5,857 nt of DNA from Fimenecus sp045594885 (GTDB lineage: Bacteria > Bacillota > Clostridia > Oscillospirales > Acutalibacteraceae), in NCBI GenBank assembly GCA_045594885.1, contig JAZNZJ010000037.1, forward strand, positions 1 to 5,857, given 5' to 3'. Shown here in pieces: positions 4,316 through 5,857 of the stretch. Under the pieces are notes generated by a model, which saw nothing but the letters and a program-made list of their open reading frames with translations, was not told the DNA's origin and ran no database searches. The position numbers were made by a program, and so were the translations under genes. Position 1 is the first letter of the stretch; every line of letters starts with the position of its first letter.

Positions 4316-5572
4316 CTATAATTCAAGAGAATTGTCCATTAGTAAGAAATCGTAAATGCTGATTGTAGTTATTCCGGCTTCATCTCTTAATACAGGAGTT
4401 TCCTCTCCCAATACAATGATTTTCTTGAATGAGTCATCCACTTTCAACAGAGAAGCACTTTCTTGTTTGATTTTTTCGTCAGTTTCCATTCTAAAGGCAG
4501 ACTGGATGTAGTATCGTCTACTTCCCAAGTTGCAGACAAAATCAACTTCAAGCTGCAATCGCCGCTGTTTACCTTCGTTATCTTTTACAACAACAGGAAC
4601 AACTCCAACATCTACATTAAATCCCCTAATCCTTAATTCGTTATAGATTAAATTTTCCATAAGATGACTTTTCTCTGACTGACGGAAGTTTAAACGAGCA
4701 TTGCGCAATCCCAAGTCAGAAAAATAATATTTGAATGGAGTGTTGATGTATTTCTTTCCTTTAATATCGTATCTTGTTGCTTTTTCTATCAAAAATGAGT
4801 TACATAGATATTCGATATAGTCCTTGATTGTATCATAGGTTATTGAAGACTTCTTTTCACTCTTGAATGTATTGGCCAATTTGTTTGGATTGGTCAAAGC
4901 TCCAATTCCGGATGCCATAATATTAATCAATTCCTCAAGATCATCGTCTTTTTTTACTCCGTGCCTATCCTTAATATCCTTTATATAAGTTTCGGCAAAT
5001 AAAGATTTGAGAAAACGGACTTTCTGATCTTCGTTTTTGTAAGTCAATATCTGAGGTAATCCACCATACAACATATATTCATTGAATCCGGCTTGAATGC
5101 TTCCTGAATATGCCGACATGAATTCACTAAAACTCAGTGGGTACATTTTAACCTCGAAACCTCTTCCTCTAAATTCTGTTATAATGTCTTTAGAAAGGAA
5201 TTTGGCATTGCTTCCGGTCACATATATATCCACATTAGGCTTTCTTAAAAAGCCATTCAGCACATCCTCAAACTCACCAAGCATCTGAATCTCGTCCAAA
5301 AGGATATAATACATTTCATCGTCAGTTATGCGGCTTTCAACATAAGCATAGAGATTTTCAGGATTCCTCATTGCCTTGTTCTTGAAATCTTCCAGGTCAA
5401 CACTTATTATGTGGTCTTCGTTGACACCATTTTCCTTTAAGAACGATGTAAATATTTCGAATAACAGATAAGATTTACCACATCGGCGCATACCTGTCAC
5501 AACCTTTATCATACCATTATTCCTTAAAGAAATAAGTTCATTCAAATATTTAGTTCTATCTATCCTTTCCAT
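4316..5572 (-). CDS. AAA_14/DUF4143 family ATPase
   Basis: This complete 418-residue protein has the usual two-part layout of the family. The N-terminal AAA_14 ATPase has Walker A GMRRCGKS (27-34), Walker B YYILLDEIQ (88-96, Asp93 and Glu94), a sensor-like TGSNAKFL (119-126) and arginines in FRGRG (134-138). The C-terminal DUF4143 part (about 190-360) begins around FAETYIKDIKDRHG (192-205) and ends with a PD-(D/E)XK-like pattern: ENLIYNEL (306-313), LEVDF (341-345) and YYIQ (354-357). All ATPase residues look intact. The length is normal, and the N terminus (RTKYLNEL just before the P-loop) supports the chosen start. These proteins are very common in Bacteroidales and often occur in multiple copies; their substrate and role are not established, and nuclease activity is only suggested by the residue pattern. 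The gene stands alone, with its own promoter near 5616, and converges on the broken gene copy. Confidence 0.92.
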   Translation of the reverse strand: MERIDRTKYLNELISLRNNGMIKVVTGMRRCGKSYLLFEIFTSFLKENGVNEDHIISVDLEDFKNKAMRNPENLYAYVESRITDDEMYYILLDEIQMLGEFEDVLNGFLRKPNVDIYVTGSNAKFLSKDIITEFRGRGFEVKMYPLSFSEFMSAYSGSIQAGFNEYMLYGGLPQILTYKNEDQKVRFLKSLFAETYIKDIKDRHGVKKDDDLEELINIMASGIGALTNPNKLANTFKSEKKSSITYDTIKDYIEYLCNSFLIEKATRYDIKGKKYINTPFKYYFSDLGLRNARLNFRQSEKSHLMENLIYNELRIRGFNVDVGVVPVVVKDNEGKQRRLQLEVDFVCNLGSRRYYIQSAFRMETDEKIKQESASLLKVDDSFKKIIVLGEETPVLRDEAGITTISIYDFLLMDNSLEL

Positions 5573-5615
5573 TACGCTCGAAATTTATATCATAAAATGA
5601 CATTTTTTCCGAATG

Positions 5616-5623
5616 CAAATATA
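5616..5623 (-). promoter_or_regulatory. Promoter -7 box of the AAA_14/DUF4143 gene
   Basis: The minus strand reads TATATTTG, an exact TAnnTTTG match about 43 bp upstream of the ATG at 5572. TTGTTG on the minus strand (5641-5646), 17 bases further upstream, could serve as a weak -33 element. The expected start near 5609 gives a leader of about 36 bases. Confidence 0.6.
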
Positions 5624-5743
5624 TGTTTTATTTTGCCATCCAACAAGCCATAATCGAAATTAATGTCATTAGGTGAAGTTTTTTCGAATAAGAAAACCTT
5701 TGGAAAGCATCACCGAAGCTCAAGGAGTTCATAAAGTAAGAAG

Positions 5744-5769
5744 AGAACGTTCGGTTCTATCCTTTTTTT
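5744..5769 (+). terminator. Weak terminator-like hairpin
   Basis: AGAAC (5744-5748), loop GTTCG, GTTCT (5754-5758), then ATCC and seven T (5763-5769). The 5-bp stem is short and no gene ends just upstream on the + strand, so this may be chance or the end of a small unseen transcript. Confidence 0.25.
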
Positions 5770-5780
5770 CATAGTAAGCG

Positions 5781-5831
5781 ATACGGCAGGTAGATGATGA
5801 CCGCCCTGTTACAATTTGGGGCCGTATTTTT
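5781..5831 (+). terminator. Possible long-loop terminator hairpin
   Basis: ATACGGC (5781-5787) pairs perfectly with GCCGTAT (5821-5827), and five T (5827-5831) follow. The 33-base loop contains a further CAGG/CCTG pairing that would compete for one C. Stem plus T-run fits a terminator, but no + strand gene precedes it, so its role is unknown. Confidence 0.35.
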
Positions 5832-5857
5832 ACTCCTCAGTCACTACGTGACAGCTC
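5832..5857. repeat. Edge of a probable dispersed intergenic repeat (cut by window end)
   Basis: CTCCTCAG followed by GTCAC (5840-5844), TAC, GTGAC (5848-5852) and AGCTC forms a small hairpin. It resembles, from memory, a short intergenic repeat (CTCCTCAGTC, hairpin, GACAGCTCCC) seen in gut bacterial genomes. The element is truncated by the window, so this call rests on recollection plus the visible 5-bp stem. Confidence 0.35.

Noticed and set aside
1..5857. CRISPR array, tRNA, rRNA or transposase/integrase gene
   Set aside because: No regularly spaced repeats, no tRNA-like cloverleaf or rRNA signature, and no recombinase motif was seen on either strand.

Overview
The window looks like a chromosomal stretch from a member of the Bacteroidales (Bacteroides/Prevotella group). 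Three promoter-like sites match the phylum-specific -7 consensus TAnnTTTG, the sequence is AT-rich, and the window holds an RNA with the fold of the Bacteroidales 6S RNA. The protein families (HipBA, DUF2971, AAA_14/DUF4143 ATPase) are common in the accessory genome of this group. No identification beyond the order is supported.

Layout. (1) 1-578: the 3' end of a well-conserved, probably highly expressed gene on the + strand that I cannot name, closed by a strong intrinsic terminator. (2) 579-894: a gene-free spacer with a 46-nt nested hairpin. (3) 895-3377, minus strand: a toxin-antitoxin-like block, hipB then hipA (ATGA overlap) then, after about 105 bp, a DUF2971 gene. A promoter and a perfect 7+7 inverted repeat in front of hipB look like a HipB autoregulatory operator. 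(4) 3378-3646: spacer. (5) 3647-3846, + strand: promoter plus a roughly 185-nt 6S-like RNA. (6) 3853-4291: a second, ruined copy of the 3' end of the first gene, broken by two related 69/73-nt insertions and a third smaller one, but still followed by its own terminator. (7) 4316-5572, minus: a complete AAA_14/DUF4143 ATPase with its own promoter. (8) 5624-5857: spacer with terminator-like hairpins and the edge of what may be a dispersed repeat.

The most interesting part is 3853-4232. The intact 3' end (306-518) lets the insertions be mapped to the base. Both larger ones sit at CAG|TT, duplicate TT, end in CGTCGG and share a 57-nt core (50/57 identical) built around a 24-nt hairpin with a compensatory base-pair change. 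This looks like a small mobile or structured repeat caught inserting twice within 90 bp. Synonymous differences between the two gene copies suggest they come from different lineages, so the hipBA/DUF2971/6S block may have arrived with, or be flanked by, an imported 3' end. No integrase or transposase is visible in the window, so that model is inference.
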